Source: Norana najaformis
Lineage: Eukaryota > Annelida > Clitellata > Crassiclitellata > Hormogastridae
Assembly: GCA_964023275.1 (NCBI GenBank)
Contig: OZ029927.1
Location: forward strand, 9,161,720 to 9,225,719
Direction: 5' to 3'
Length of the DNA stretch: 64,000 nt
Both the position numbers and the translations under genes were made by a program. Shown in pieces: positions 22,361 through 34,397 of the stretch. The notes beneath the pieces are model-generated. The model was given only the letters and a program-made list of their open reading frames with translations, did not search any database and had not been told where the DNA came from. How positions within the stretch are numbered: position 1 is the first letter of the stretch; each line of letters opens with the position of its first letter.

Positions 22361-25300
22361 GTCCATCTTAGAAACAGAGATACAAAAAAGAGATTGGCAG
22401 TGAAAAAATGAAGGAAAGAAAGAAAGAAAAGAAGGAGATAGGAAGTAATACAGAAACCCGAGGGAACAAAAAACACCAACAATCTAACACTGACTGAAAC
22501 CAGCAGAAATGCAGAGTAACACCTCAGAGAAACAAAGAAAGACATAGATACACGCACAGAGACAGAGGTAGACAAAGACTGAGCATAAGAAAGATGGGAG
22601 ACAGAAAGGCGAGGATGCAGAGACAAAGAAATCATCAGTAGTCAGACACATGCCCTGCAGAGATCGTCTGTCTCGTATACACGATATCCTCTATCGACAA
22701 CTGTTTACATAATCGCATACATAATTGAGAAGAGTTCTTTTCCACCTCGAGGGCCTTCCAGGTGTTCGGGAAACATTCACATTACCACCATCCTTTTATC
22801 TGATCTCCAAGCTTCGATAGCGCCATTAACGTAATATGTCGGGTGTAATTCACGAAAATTTCAAAGTAAAAATCAAGAGAAGCTAATCTAATCAAATGAC
22901 TTTATAGCGACATAAACACAATATACCAGGTATAATATGCATATCCATGGGAACTCTAAATCTATGACTAGGTTTTAAGCTTGGTCAGAGGTTAGATTCC
23001 TCACTGTACAGTACTAAGTAATAATCTCTAATCTAATCAGAACATTTTTATAGCGCCGCTATGATAACAGGCAAGGCATCAAACGATTGTCACTTGTATA
23101 AAATAGACCTATACCAAGTCCTCTACAGTGTAATTTGAGTTGTGACATTGAAATCCGATAAAACAACAACTGAACACAGGTCTCAACTTTATCTTAACAA
23201 TAAATCTAATGAGTACAACTGCACACAAGTTGTTACTATAACTGATTTAAGATATATAAATGAGTATCGCATGAGTTGAACTACTTCGGAGCAAAGGTAT
23301 TGAAGGGATGCTGTATAAAAACTCTTAATTAATTAATTATTTTATTGCTAATTAATTAATGAATTGTTGCTAAGGTTTTGTGACGAACAAAATGTGTTGT
23401 TTCTAAGCTTTTGGTCTACCACTGTTTGTAGTTTTATTGAAGTAGCGCTATATGAAATAACCTGTTTCATTTCATCAGTGGTTTCATCCGGCGTCGAATT
23501 AATTTTTAAGGAAGAAAAAATATTTAATCCACGCAATAGGTTATGCGTAGCAATAGCGTATCTGCGAAAATAGGACCTCGCTCATAACTGAAATGCAACC
23601 CCAGGAGGCAGTGGTAAACACAGACGGAAAGACCTCGGAAAAGGATGTTTGCTTCACAGCAATATCCGGAAATGGCTGAGAAACGACAAACCAGTTCGGA
23701 AATAGGGTTCACTCCCTCGACGCTCATGGGCCAAGAGTTTCAATGGCAACTGGGAAACACGGGAGTCTAAGACGGCATTCATTTATTCATTCATTCATTA
23801 AGATCACGCGCCTCACCATAGCGCAAGAAAGATAAAATCGGCCGATTGCAGCATATAACCGATTTTATCAACTATACTATTTTACAAATTCATCAAGTAT
23901 TAAGTCTTCACAATACACATTAAACATTTTGCAGAACAAGACAGGTATTACTATTTTCATGATAAAACATTGTTTACTATGCCGTGTCAAAGGAGTGCAC
24001 TGCGTATGGTGTGTTTAAGAATTGTGATACTCTGTGTACAATATACTATTAACTCTAAGCTGTTGTGTTGGCAACAGAACAGGATTACATGTGCGATACA
24101 GTTCTTGCGCTTGTTATTCAGCGCACTGGACGTGGTAAACTCAGCCCAAAACTTTCGTGATTCAACCGTGTTGTCTTGCGATCTAGAAATGCGAACACCT
24201 GTTAGCATCTTTAAAAATGCGGCATCAATGTATGGCAGCACATCAGCTGTACCGGGCGCGACGTTGGTTTTTCATCTGCACCGCAGCCAACCTGGCTCTG
24301 TGGTGGCACCTGTTCCACAGACATCAGTGTGTTATGCCTTAGGGGATGAAAGCAGAGAGACTGGTTTGTTACACCCATGCACGCGGCTGCTTCTACAGAT
24401 GTAAAGCGATAGCGTCACGTGTGAAGGTGTTATTTTTATGTGCATGTGGTGTGTCTAACTGAATCGGAAGACTCCTACAGTTACTTCATAAGAATGAAGA
24501 GGTTTAACACGATTGGTACTCTAACATGAAACAATAGCTCATAGTCGTTACTTGCTGGACTGATTAAGTCGAGAGCCGAAAGGTCGCATGCAGAGCTCAG
24601 CGAGCCAGAAAGGCGGCGGATCGGCAAATTGGGAAATTGGATTTTCAGTCGAGACTTGACTGATAGCAGAACGTGCTTCGGACAGATGTGCGTTACGAAT
24701 TTCAAATTTTCAGAGCAGCCAGCTAGAAAAATTCCAACAGCGTTTTGGTTCAAAAGCATCAAGGCTGAAAGTTTCGATATTCAGTAGGTCTACATAATTC
24801 AGAAATATCAGGCAATTTTGAGTCCGCTGGATAAAACAAAGTCATAATGTAGTTATTGCGATTCCGGGTGATTTGTATTATTTCGGGAGTTTTCGTTATA
24901 ACTACACGCTTTCCTACTACTAGATGCATTTTACAAATGCAAGCAAACGGACGTCAAAACCCACAACAACGTATTGAGCAATGCTCTTAATTAGGCCCGG
25001 TAGCACCATCTGTACTTAAGAGTCACTTTTTCTTATATTAATATCCGAGGAAAAGCGAGCGACAGTTCATATCGGATGTTCTGCACATTTGTATGGTGTC
25101 CCGCTCTAGAATAATTAATTAAAACAGGTTTTAATAAGTCTACTGTCTGTGCATAGAGCGCTAGCGTGAATCTCAAAGGAGTGCTAACGAAAAGGATCAA
25201 TGAATATGTTGCAAAAAGGGTACATTTACAATCAATATTAGAGCCAGTTTTATACATTACTTAGGTCTTGTTGACAGTTTACTATTTGAGAAACTAAAAA

Positions 25301-26953
25301 GTAAGAACATTTGACGTGTTTTTTTTACAAGAACAAGAAAATGCTACGCAGTGATGCGAATTTACGGTTAAATATTTTTGTGGTGAAAATCCAGATTTTT
25401 TACTGGTCGGAATGGTAAAAAAATAGTTTGAGTACTGTAATCTATCGGTTAAGTCCCACACATCTGTTTGTTTAGCCTTTAATAGGTTACAAGAAAATAC
25501 TGCTATGAACAGTAACACGGTCCTGTAGTAATGAATTGCTTACCAAGTAGTTTGTTTCCACATAATAAATTCTTATTACAAAGTCTGTGTCCTTTCAGTA
25601 TCTAATATTACAATGATTGTCGTATTGTAAGCAAATCGCTAAGCTCGGAGGTGAGCTTAAACAGTGAAATAAGCATGTTGCATTAAACTGAACCAACAGT
25701 TGTTTTTAAGTAATATTGCACAAAATCACTTTAAATGGACAACATCAGACCAGCACTGTAAATTAAAATGTCGAACCATTTTTGAAAATCAGTTAACCGC
25801 TTTTAATATATTATATCATATATACATACTAATACTACTGTATAATTACTAATAAAAAAGCTTTTACACAGTGAAAGCTTTGCCCCTGAAGCTTTAGGCA
25901 TTTACATGGCGAAGGTCAATTTAGTATAAATTCTTCAGTGTTTCGTCGATATCAGAACCGGTACATGAGTCGTATAATCCCATGTTAATGGGAATCTCAG
26001 ATAGGCCATGGGTTTCACTAGCCCCGTTGAACCTGGCAGCAGACCTGGTTACATGAGCTTTTGGCACTTCATTTCCGCCTATTAGTGCCGTACCTGCTTC
26101 GTAATTGTGATATTAGTAGCTCAAAACAGTGAAATGTATTAAATAGATAAGTAAGTAGGTGAAGAATTGGAACTATATCTGTCAGCCCACTGAGATACCT
26201 AGCAGCATTTACCGATTTTGCAATTCAAAATTGGCGGGGCCCGACTGACATGGCCGTGTCTCTTCCTCAAAACATTACAGGGCCCTCGATCCTACTGTCA
26301 AAATCTCAACGATTTCTTGAGAAGGGATAGAATAAGACATGCGCATAGCAAGAAGAAAAGCAACCGGCAGCGAGGGAGAGATTGATAACAGGAAGAATGA
26401 CAACATCCCCAACATCAAGGCATTCCGTAATAAGAGCGGTTGGAATCAGGTACAAAGTACATCGCTTGTTGAGAGAAGACAGAATGAGGTTATGAATTTT
26501 ATAAGAAGTTGCTGATTTGAAGAAGCTGAACACAGGTGGAAGAGGTTACCGACAGTAACAATATTCTGTCTGATATCTAAAAGTGCAAAGAAGGACAGCT
26601 TGAAGCATTTCACGTTTTTACTATGTTTACCAATTTCACCATAGTAAAATATAAAGCGAGTATTTTTCCATAAAATCCGGATTTCTTTCCGGTAAAACCC
26701 ATGTTCCATCACTAAATTGCTACACTACGCTCACAGTCAAAATTCATAAAGATCTATTGTCGTATATTATCTGAGTTTGCTGTCTGTATAGTCGACAGGC
26801 AAATGTTGTGAGAAATTGTAACGTATTGAGATGTGACATGATGGGGTATAACGCGATGAGCGCATTGCCGTACAGCGCCTAAGATCCCATGTTCCTCGAT
26901 GCAATATACTTCAGTGTGCAATTTTAGAAAATAAAGTATCCCATATCTCACAG
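22361..26953. other. long AT-rich non-coding stretch
   Basis: No gene can be supported. A TTAATTAA cluster lies at 23,325-23,360. Copies of the 'TATAGCGCC' repeat lie near 22,900 and 23,045. The largest frame (23,970-24,404, 144 codons) needs a TTG start and shows no domain. A 63-codon stretch without stops on the minus strand (26,112-25,924) has a protein-like composition but no family match. If the start exon near 27.3 kb is real, this region would be its first intron. Confidence 0.4.
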
Positions 26954-27205
26954 ATGAGAAGTATGGGAGGCGCTCATATCCTTTTCTGTAGGCCCTTGAG
27001 CCGGCATTTGACAAATCCTAAGGTCCTGGACACGGAGCCAGTGCATCGCTGTTTGCTTCCCAGCTTACGCCGGTCCCAACTTATACTGTTTGGAGACAGA
27101 GGCACGATGTGTGCAAACAACTTGCCCAAGGTCGTTACTCGAACCCGCAACCGCGTAATGATTGACCAAACGCTTTAGCGGCGGACCACAGTGCTGCACA
27201 TATGT
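26954..27205 (-). repeat. tRNA-derived SINE, reverse orientation
   Basis: Read in reverse it begins GTGGTCCGCCGCTAAAGCG (A box) and GTTGCGGGTTCGAGTAACG (B box). GACCTTGGGCAAGTTG follows, then a CTCTGTCTCCAAACAGTATA segment. This order is the common layout of tRNA-derived invertebrate SINEs with a GGGACCTTGGGCAAG body. Confidence 0.65.
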
Positions 27206-27285
27206 ATTTTAACAGTGTGTAATTAAAACAGTAATTTGGCGATATATATATATATGTATGTATAAGCCCAAGCAGCAGAACTCAC

Positions 27286-27375
27286 CAATTTCTTGGCCTG
27301 CTTCCATCCATCGGTATCAGCCTCGTACGCTCTGATCCTCTCTAAGATCTCTTTAGCCTTGACTGACCACTCCAT
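27286..27375 (-). CDS. putative first coding exon of a START-domain (STARD4/5-like) protein
   Basis: The minus strand from the ATG at 27,375 encodes 30 residues, including KAKEILERIRAYEADTDGW and QAKKL. They are followed at once by GTGAGT, a strong splice donor, in phase 0. Small START-domain sterol-transfer proteins of the STARD4/5/6 group begin with this layout: an amphipathic helix, a YxxDxxGW-like motif, then a Lys-rich turn leading into the first strand. The ATG is the first in frame after a stop at about 27,463. No downstream exon could be recognised to the left, so the gene is partial or its introns are long and filled with repeats. If real, the product would bind sterol or phospholipid in the cytosol. 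The family call rests on a short segment and is moderate at best. Confidence 0.45.
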
Positions 27376-27420
27376 CTCCACAGCAACCGGCGCGGCAACC
27401 TCCAGGAAGAAGACGAAACA

Positions 27421-27470
27421 GCAGCAGCAGCAGCATGAGAAGAACGCGACCGCTGCTTAAATAAGACGTC
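27421..27470 (-). promoter_or_regulatory. possible TATA-like promoter and CAG-repeat leader
   Basis: On the minus strand TATTTAAG (27,463-27,456) lies about 80 bases before the ATG at 27,375. A CTG/CAG repeat (27,421-27,435) lies between. An out-of-frame ATG at 27,436 starts a short upstream frame that overlaps the real start. The surrounding 27,350-27,600 is GC-richer than the flanks, as expected at a promoter. This is inferred from context only. Confidence 0.3.
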
Positions 27471-28299
27471 AACCGCGGAGGGATGCTGGCAAGCGTGCGC
27501 CTACTGCTTCTCCCGTCCCCCCCCCCCAGTCCGCCCGGTGTGGTGGTGCCAAATCGGTTCCCGGACGAAGACGGTTCCGACCCCGTCCACTTTTCGGAAA
27601 ACAATGAGGCGAATTTTTTTTAAGTATCCTGCTGCTGAGATAACAAAATTTGGCAGGAGACAGTATTTCAATGAGTGCAAAAACAGAAGCCCAAGCAGTC
27701 TGTATTTGATCATTGGTAACTTGGGCAAAACACGATTTTGACAAAATTGGCAGAAAAGGTATCGCCGGAACAGTTTAAGGCATAAATTTCTGTCGCCTGG
27801 TCACGTGAGCCAATCATAATATTTTCTGGAATTGTTTTCGCCTGGGCCTTATTTGGCTTCACACCGGCCGCGTGGTGGCGCTCCCCGTAGCGGCCGTGTA
27901 GTCGTAAAAGCCAGCGTCCGCTGATTCAGGTCGATCCGCAATTTGGATGTAGCGGTGGCCCGGCGTCCGGTGCAAGGGAAAACAACACTGAGTAGGGTAA
28001 GATTAGTTTTCTGCGTCTGGGTCACGATTATGAACCGAATTGGGGCTCTACGGTATAGACTAATAGGAACTGTCTTCAGATGTATGGTTGAATGAACCAG
28101 AGCAAGGTTTCGAGGAAGAGGCAAGGCCATATTGACATTTGTGAGAAACGCAGTTACCCTAACCCGAGCGTAAACCAGTATACCACCTTCTGTCTATATG
28201 TTCTAATCGGATTTTTGTGTCTCCCTAGTCACAATTGGAGGAATCACAGTTTCAGTGCGCATGTCCCCGGCCAAGATGGCCGATGGTTTGCTTATCGTA
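27471..28299. other. non-coding, GC-rich then mixed
   Basis: Contains a C-homopolymer near 27,517 and CpG-containing sequence at 27,860-27,980. The open frames here (27,353-27,604; 27,469-27,744; 27,849-28,130; all minus) overlap in several registers and show no domain. Confidence 0.4.
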
Positions 28300-28480
28300 T
28301 TTGAACACTTTGATTGCTGATGAACTTTTTGTTCTTAATGACTTTAACACTATTTAGGCTAGCATAGGCAGCGCTCTTGTCAGGTAGGCCTACTTGAAAG
28401 GCGTCACATTAAGTGTCTAGATGCATTCATGCATACATACATACATACATACATACATATACATGCATGCATACATACAT
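28300..28480 (+). repeat. retroposed repeat E, 3' half with CATA tail
   Basis: TTTAGGCTAGCATAGGCAGC and a CATACATACATACATA tail match 15,035-15,130 of repeat E. Confidence 0.6.
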
Positions 28481-28786
28481 ATGATCCTGCATATGTACGT
28501 ATGTAAACTGTTCTTATACTCAATCGAACACCAATTTAAGTGTATAAAATTATTGTCAACTCACAAAACATTTCTATCATCGACTACTTCAACCTTGACA
28601 GATACCGCCACTGTATCCTATCGTATTCGTCTAGACATCGTCTCTCTATATACATCACACAACTTAACTACTGTGCACACAAACATATATACATCAGGTG
28701 TACGTTTGCACCCTATCCCTGACACGTCACTCTTCACTAGCTAACAAAATCGTGCTTACAACATACATACATGCATAGATACATAT

Positions 28787-29300
28787 TAGAGCTGTACCGA
28801 ATATTCGTATTCGATTCGCTTCGGACCAATTAGTGCTCCGAATAGTTTATTAGTATTCGGCCGACAACTTTTTAAAATCCGAATACGAATATAATAAGCG
28901 CTACATAAATTTTAGTGTATATTTAATTAAAATGCTATATAAAATTAGCGTTTCACCGTTTGGTTTCCTTTGCGATCTAAACTCTCTTTTTAACTTCCGG
29001 TTTGATGCCTGCGAAGTAAACAGATCTTTAAGTTCTTCGATTTTTGTTAAATTCAACGTTTGCAGCGGATAAACCGTTCAAACAAACGCACATTAAACGA
29101 TGGATAAGCGAAGTCCAGTGTGGAAATATTTTTCAGTAGGGAACGATGATCCGAGTGATTTGCAGTACGTTTAACGTAATGTTTTTACTTGTGACCCGCT
29201 TTATTGCTTTTGCTGTAACCTATATTCGTATACGTATTCGGCCGAATAGTGTGGCCAATTATTCATACAGTATTCGTCCGAATAGTAAAAATGCTATTCA
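28787..29300 (+). mobile_element. hAT-type transposon fossil (BED-finger start)
   Basis: The left end starts TAGAGCTGTACCGAATATTC and the right end is rich in TATTCGGCCGAATAG motifs. Such CGAATA-containing, self-complementary ends are common in animal hAT elements. An internal ATG at 29,100 opens 24 codons that begin MDKRSPVWKYFSV. This is the typical opening of a BED zinc finger (S.VW.YF), and the frame then stops. The element is about 0.5 kb against several kb for an autonomous copy, so most of the transposase is deleted. An 8-bp target duplication is not obvious because both flanks are CATA-rich. Confidence 0.55.
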
Positions 29301-29304
29301 TATA

Positions 29305-29430
29305 TCCATATAATCATGCAAATTTACATAAATACATGCATGAATGTATACATACACACATACATACAATCCTGCATATTTACATACATACAGACGTACA
29401 TGCATTCATGCATACATACGTGTATACCTG
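29305..29430. repeat. CATA/TACA simple repeat
   Basis: Degenerate CATACATA tracts. The open frames here are repeat artefacts. Confidence 0.75.
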
Positions 29431-31606
29431 TTTATCATATGTCTCAGTGGTTGAATCTTAATTATCCAGAGGCATCGTTTTTAGTCATTCACTGTAACCA
29501 CACGGTTGTAGTTTTTCTTAAGGTCTTTGCTATCAGGGTTACTTTGATGACAAGACTAAATTATACCAGCTCAAGTTGCTATGCATCGGCTTTGGTGTAA
29601 AGAAATTGTAAAGATCTTACTCCATGCAGTTATATAATTGTTTACACAGGCTTTGGGATATCATTATTAGGGTAGTTAACACGCCCAGATCCCACTCGTT
29701 CAGTTACTGTGAAACCAATTCTTACCAAATCCCATATGGTTTGTAATTGGTGGCCGCTCTTGGAATATTCGGTACTTTATGCGCCGCCGTTTGAGATTGC
29801 GTGTCCTTCGACTCCGAATAAGTAGGCCCCTACAGTGAAAACAATGAATAACTGGTTTTATGGCTCTATTGTCGAAGAGATACTTCACAAGTGATCCGAT
29901 CAAAGTAAGTGCCAAAAATTATACAACGCAAGCACGAAACCGGCTATTCCCGCCAACAACGTTTTGCCTGTGAAACAAAGAATGAACAAATGAAACGGCT
30001 GGGAAAATTGTGTCACGTAATCGGCCACCTGTTAAATCACCTCATTCTTATCGTTATAGGTATTTCCGAGTTTAAATGCACAATGGTGAGAAATTTGACA
30101 CAGGTGCTCTCGTGGGCTTAAAGCTTAGTTACTGGATTGTCTTGTTATGATTTAAATCGAAATGTTAGATATATCATATGTATATAACAAAATATCCTGA
30201 AACTCCATAACTTTTTTTCGAAAGGTGGGTATTAAACGATAAAGTGAAACTTTAAGTTACCTCATTTAAATAGAAGTTACACAAAGTAATCTGGTCACTT
30301 TAAAACTGCGCAACAATAACTGTTTCTATTAAACAGACAACTTGTGCCTAAGAACATTTTGCCATACCATGTGACTACACAGATTAAAATTGTCTGATCG
30401 CAAAGTCCAGTTTAACGAAATCAGAGCGTTGTATAATTAATTCTTTTCAAAGCACAGATCTGAAAATTAACCCGACAATCGTCTGCATTGCTGATAAGAA
30501 GACAAGCATCAGAATAAAGACCACGAACAACATGTCCAACATTAGAAACTGATAGAGTGGCAACTCCATGGCGGGCGATCGCAGATGACGTCCGCCATGT
30601 TTGATCACGTGCTCGATCCAGTAAACTGCTTCCTGTTGCGAGCTCATCGGTCGATTTCGGAAAATGTGCGATACGTTTTTGATATTCGAATTGTATTTCG
30701 GATTAAGAAGCACTTCACCGATATTTGCACGAAGTTCCTCAGAACTGAAATCATGTATATCCATGCACAAGCCGAAGCCCTTCGTGAATGCTCGATGGCA
30801 GTTGATGTGTTGGTCGGCAAAAAGTGGAAAACCAATGAATGGGATGCCATGATAAAGCGCCTCGTGTAGACCATTGTTGCCGCAATGTGTGATGAAGAGC
30901 TTGGTGTTCGGATGACCAAGGATGTCATTCTGAGGTAGCCAAGAGTACAGCTTCACGTTCTTTGGTACGTCGACACTTTCCGGTACCTTTAACCTAACGA
31001 TAACTGTCTGGTTGAGCAGCGAAAATGCCTCGAGTAACAGAAGAGTGACCTTCAGAGGCAAATGGGAGGCTATGGTCCCAAAGCTTACTAAGATAATTCC
31101 GTCGTTGCTGTTGATTACTACGCTTTGGAATTCGGGTTCTAATGGGTTAGCAGGTTTTGTGGTCATTCCAGGGATGGTTACGATGTTTGGAAACGTGGGA
31201 ATAGCCACTCCGAGATGGTGATCGGTTTCTAGCAAAACCAGTTCTGATTGCCTCACGAGGTCTTTCCACGACACAAACTGTGGTGCGTAACGTTGCAGAA
31301 GGGTCTCATTACGATAACCAGGTAAGAAGATAGCCAGTTCTGCGACGATGTAGATTAACAGGTTGCTGAACCTTCCGCTAAACGTTGACTCGTCGGTACT
31401 TGGGAACGATCCTAGATGCGAGAAGAACGAAGGGAGAGCATGTATCCGCAGTTCTCATGGTAGCATGGTCGTTGTCATAGAAATGAAAGGTATTCCAAGG
31501 TAGGCAGGGAGTATAGCAAAGCAAGGACATATGAGCATCGTCTCCACTATAGCAATATCAACTCCCAATCTCTCCACTTTACTTAGAAACGTCTTGTCTT
31601 CCATAA

Positions 31607-34036
31607 CACTGGATCACAACGATTTTGCTACTGAAAGTAATGCATGTGCCTTATATTGATTCAATTGTGCTGATTCCAAATATGAAGTCAGAATCTGCCC
31701 AGCACGTCTAGATTTTAAGTTATGCATGCATTCAAGTAATGACGTAAGAACTCGTTTTCGGTTATGTCTGTATATTATGTTGTATGTGTCTCCACGATTG
31801 CTGCCAGTGAAACGTGCATGCCTGCAAGTGTCGCCTGAAATATTCCTAACAGCAAGCCTGCAGCAGCCGCTAGACATGATTGGGCATGTCAGCGAGCTGA
31901 CGTCAGCATCAATACCAGTATATAAGGCGAGATTGCGTAGAACGAAGGTGAAGTTTTCTTATATAGCTGTAGCTAGTGTGTGAGATTTAATTTTGAAATG
32001 AATAGGCGAGGCTGTGTTAAACATCCAGACAGCCTCGTTAAACATCCATACAATTTTTGCTATTTTGTGGTAAATATACTCTTTGTGACCAGCGCAAGAA
32101 GTTAACTAAGAGAGTGATGATTGCTTACAAGTATTATTTTTGGATGTCAAATCGGAGACCAGGATAAAAGTTGGGCACCTCATGTCTGCTGCACCGTGTG
32201 ATACCCTGGGCTTCACAGTGGGTGAATGGCAAAAGGAATTCAATGCCGTTTGCTGTGCCTATGGTGTGGCGCGAGCCAAGAAATCATCATGCAGACTGTT
32301 ATTTCTGCATTACTAAAGTTGCTGGATTTTCAAAGAAAAATAGGTCTAAAATCGTTTATCCTGATTGCGAGTCCGCTCTAAAGCCAGTGCCACATGATGA
32401 AGAGAATCCAGTACCATCTCCGCCTGCTGCGGGTGCTGATGAAACGGACAGTTCTGATGGTAATACAGAAGATGACGTTACTGTTTATGAATCGAGTGAT
32501 CGAGATTTGGAAGAGGGTAGGCCGCATTTGATAAGGCAAGGTGAGTTAGATGATCTGGTGAGGGACCTATCTTTGTCAAAGGAGAAATCTGAACTGTTAG
32601 CCTCCAGACTAGGGGAGTGGAACTTGCTTCAAAAAGGTACCACAACATCACACTTCCGTTATCGTCACAAACAGTTCGCTACATATTACAAACTGGAAAA
32701 TGATATCTGTTTCTGTACTGACGTGAACGGTCTCATGCTGAATTTAGGTTGCGAATACGTTCCTGATCAGCGGAGACTGTTCATAGATTCCTACCAAGCG
32801 AGCTTGAAAGCTGTGTTGGTGCACAATGGTAACGAAAAGCCGTCTGTTCCTATAGCCCACGCTGTAGGCCTCAAAGAGACATATGATTCAATGAAACTCA
32901 TTTTGAAAGTGATCAACTACTCAGACCACAAATGGAACATCTGTGCGGACCTCAAAGTGGTAGCACTTATTCTAGGCCTACAGCTGGGGTACACAAAACA
33001 TATGTGTTTTTGTGCTTGTGGAACAGTCGTGATGACAGCAACCATTACAAAGTGAAACTGTGGCCTCTTAGATCTGAGCACATTGTTGGCCGGCACAACG
33101 TGCAACACGAACCATTGGTTGATCCCTCGAAAGTGTTCTTACCACCACTTCACATTAAACTGGGCCTCATGAAGAATTTCGTAGTGGCAATGGATCGTAC
33201 TGGACAAGGCTTCCAGTATCTGAGAGATAAATTTGGAGCCGTCAAAACTGATGCTAAGCTGAAGGCTGGCATTTTTATTGGGCCAGAAATCCGCGAACTA
33301 ATGCGTGATAATGTATTTAGAACCAAGCTCAGCCCACTGGAATTTGCCGCTTGGGATGCATGTACGTTGGTGGTGCAAAACTTCCTTGGGAGTCACCGAG
33401 CTGAGAACTATGCTGAACTCGTTAGCAACATGAACAGCATATGAGCAACTCGGCTGCGGATGTCACTAAAAATACATTTCTTACATTCCCATCTGGATTT
33501 TTTCCCACCAAACTTGGGTGATGAAAGCGATGAGCATGGAGAGAGATTCCTTCAAGACATCTCCACCTTTGAAGCAAGATATCAGGGCCACTGCAATTCC
33601 AACATGATGGGCTATTACTGCTGGTTTCTGCAGCAGGCAACAGCGGCCACTCACAAGCGCAATAGCAAGTGTCTAAAGCACTTTTGAACTCGTATGGAGT
33701 TAAGCTAGAGACAAAATTTCGAAATGTATGCTTTCATCTGTGTAACATACATATATTTATATTACATTTTAAAACATATTTTAATTTCAAGTTATAAAAG
33801 AATAACATTTTGTTTCTTGTTATGAATACTCTGAGTTTGCATAATTACACAGTTATAAGGAAATACTAGTTCTGTAAAGAGTTTGCAAAATTATTAGCAT
33901 GTATGCTGCATATCTTAAGATCCTGACGTGCTACACAAAATATGACTTCGGTTTTGGAATTAGCAGATTCGATTTAGTGCAGTACACATAACACATGCCT
34001 AGTAGCAGGCGAAAAATTTTTTCGTGTGATCCAGTG
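31607..34036 (+). mobile_element. CACTG-ended DNA transposon inserted in UGT P1
   Basis: The termini are CACTGGATCACA at 31,607 and its exact complement TGTGATCCAGTG ending at 34,036. The element is flanked by TAA on both sides (31,604-31,606 and 34,037-34,039). Removing the element and one TAA restores a segment collinear with, and equal in length to, the intact P2 gene near 45,100-45,120, so the boundaries are exact. CACTR termini with a 3-bp duplication fit the CMC (CACTA/Mirage/Chapaev) group, but other superfamilies also make 3-bp duplications. The element encodes one long protein on the + strand, now frameshifted. Confidence 0.88.
31998..33687 (+). pseudogene. large transposon-borne protein of uncertain class, frameshifted
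   Basis: An ATG at 31,998 opens a frame. Across several frames I can follow an N-terminal Cys-rich part (FCYFCGKY ... WAPHVCCTVC, probably a zinc finger). MPFAVPMVWREP and DCYFCITKV follow, then an acidic Ser/Pro linker, a central region (LGEWNLLQKGT, FRYRHKQF, PLHIKLGLMKNFVVAMDRTG), and a C-terminus with LKIHFLHSHLDFFPPNLGD, DEHGERFLQDIS and YYCWFL. This protein type is repeatedly found in arthropod and cnidarian genomes as an uncharacterised, probably transposon-encoded family. I recognise it from memory of the family and not from a search. Breaks occur near 32,050, 32,140, 32,200, 33,005 and 33,440, several in T-runs. It is probably the element's transposase, but no DDE triad was assigned. 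Confidence 0.65.
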
Positions 34037-34397
34037 TAATAGAAGTGCAATTGCTGTTGACCATCGTGGACCCGCTGTCACCTGGAGTTCTATCGAAAAC
34101 GAACTTCACTATAAATTCCTCGAATTCCTGAGATACGGCGTAAAGTTCGTCGTCTGGAATTCGGTAGAATACGGGTCTGATGCCTAGCTCTTTGATGGCC
34201 TGCGTTCTTGGGTACCGATTGGCGACAGCAAGATAGACTTCATGTCCTCTCAACACAAGTTCTGAACCAACGAACAGTTGCTCCAATATATGGCTGGTAA
34301 ATTGAGACGAAGCCATGAGGATTTTGGCAGCACTGACGATGGAAAATTTGAGAAAGACGCAGAATAACTGTCGCATCGTTTTCTTAGCCTCACACAT

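Larger units (their letters stand above)
30447..34397 (-). pseudogene. UDP-glycosyltransferase P1, broken
   Basis: A near-identical paralogue of the P2 gene. The 3' part (275 codons, 30,447-31,274 and upstream) keeps the sugar-nucleotide-binding half with SWLPQNDILGHPN, LFITHCGNNG and ALYHGIPF, plus the C-terminal membrane segment. The 5' part (34,397 down to about 34,037) keeps the signal peptide and the SH motif. Two lesions separate them. A Trp codon has become TGA at 31,457-31,455 (P2 has TGG), and a 2,430-bp DNA transposon sits at 31,607-34,036 within the N-terminal domain. A one-base deletion also breaks the upstream in-frame extension that P2 has. No functional enzyme is expected. Confidence 0.9.

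Noticed and set aside
23970-24404. 144-codon + strand frame
   Set aside because: Needs a TTG start, shows no domain, and an overlapping antisense frame of similar quality exists.
30585-31221. + strand frames over P1
   Set aside because: Antisense shadows, repeated identically opposite P2.
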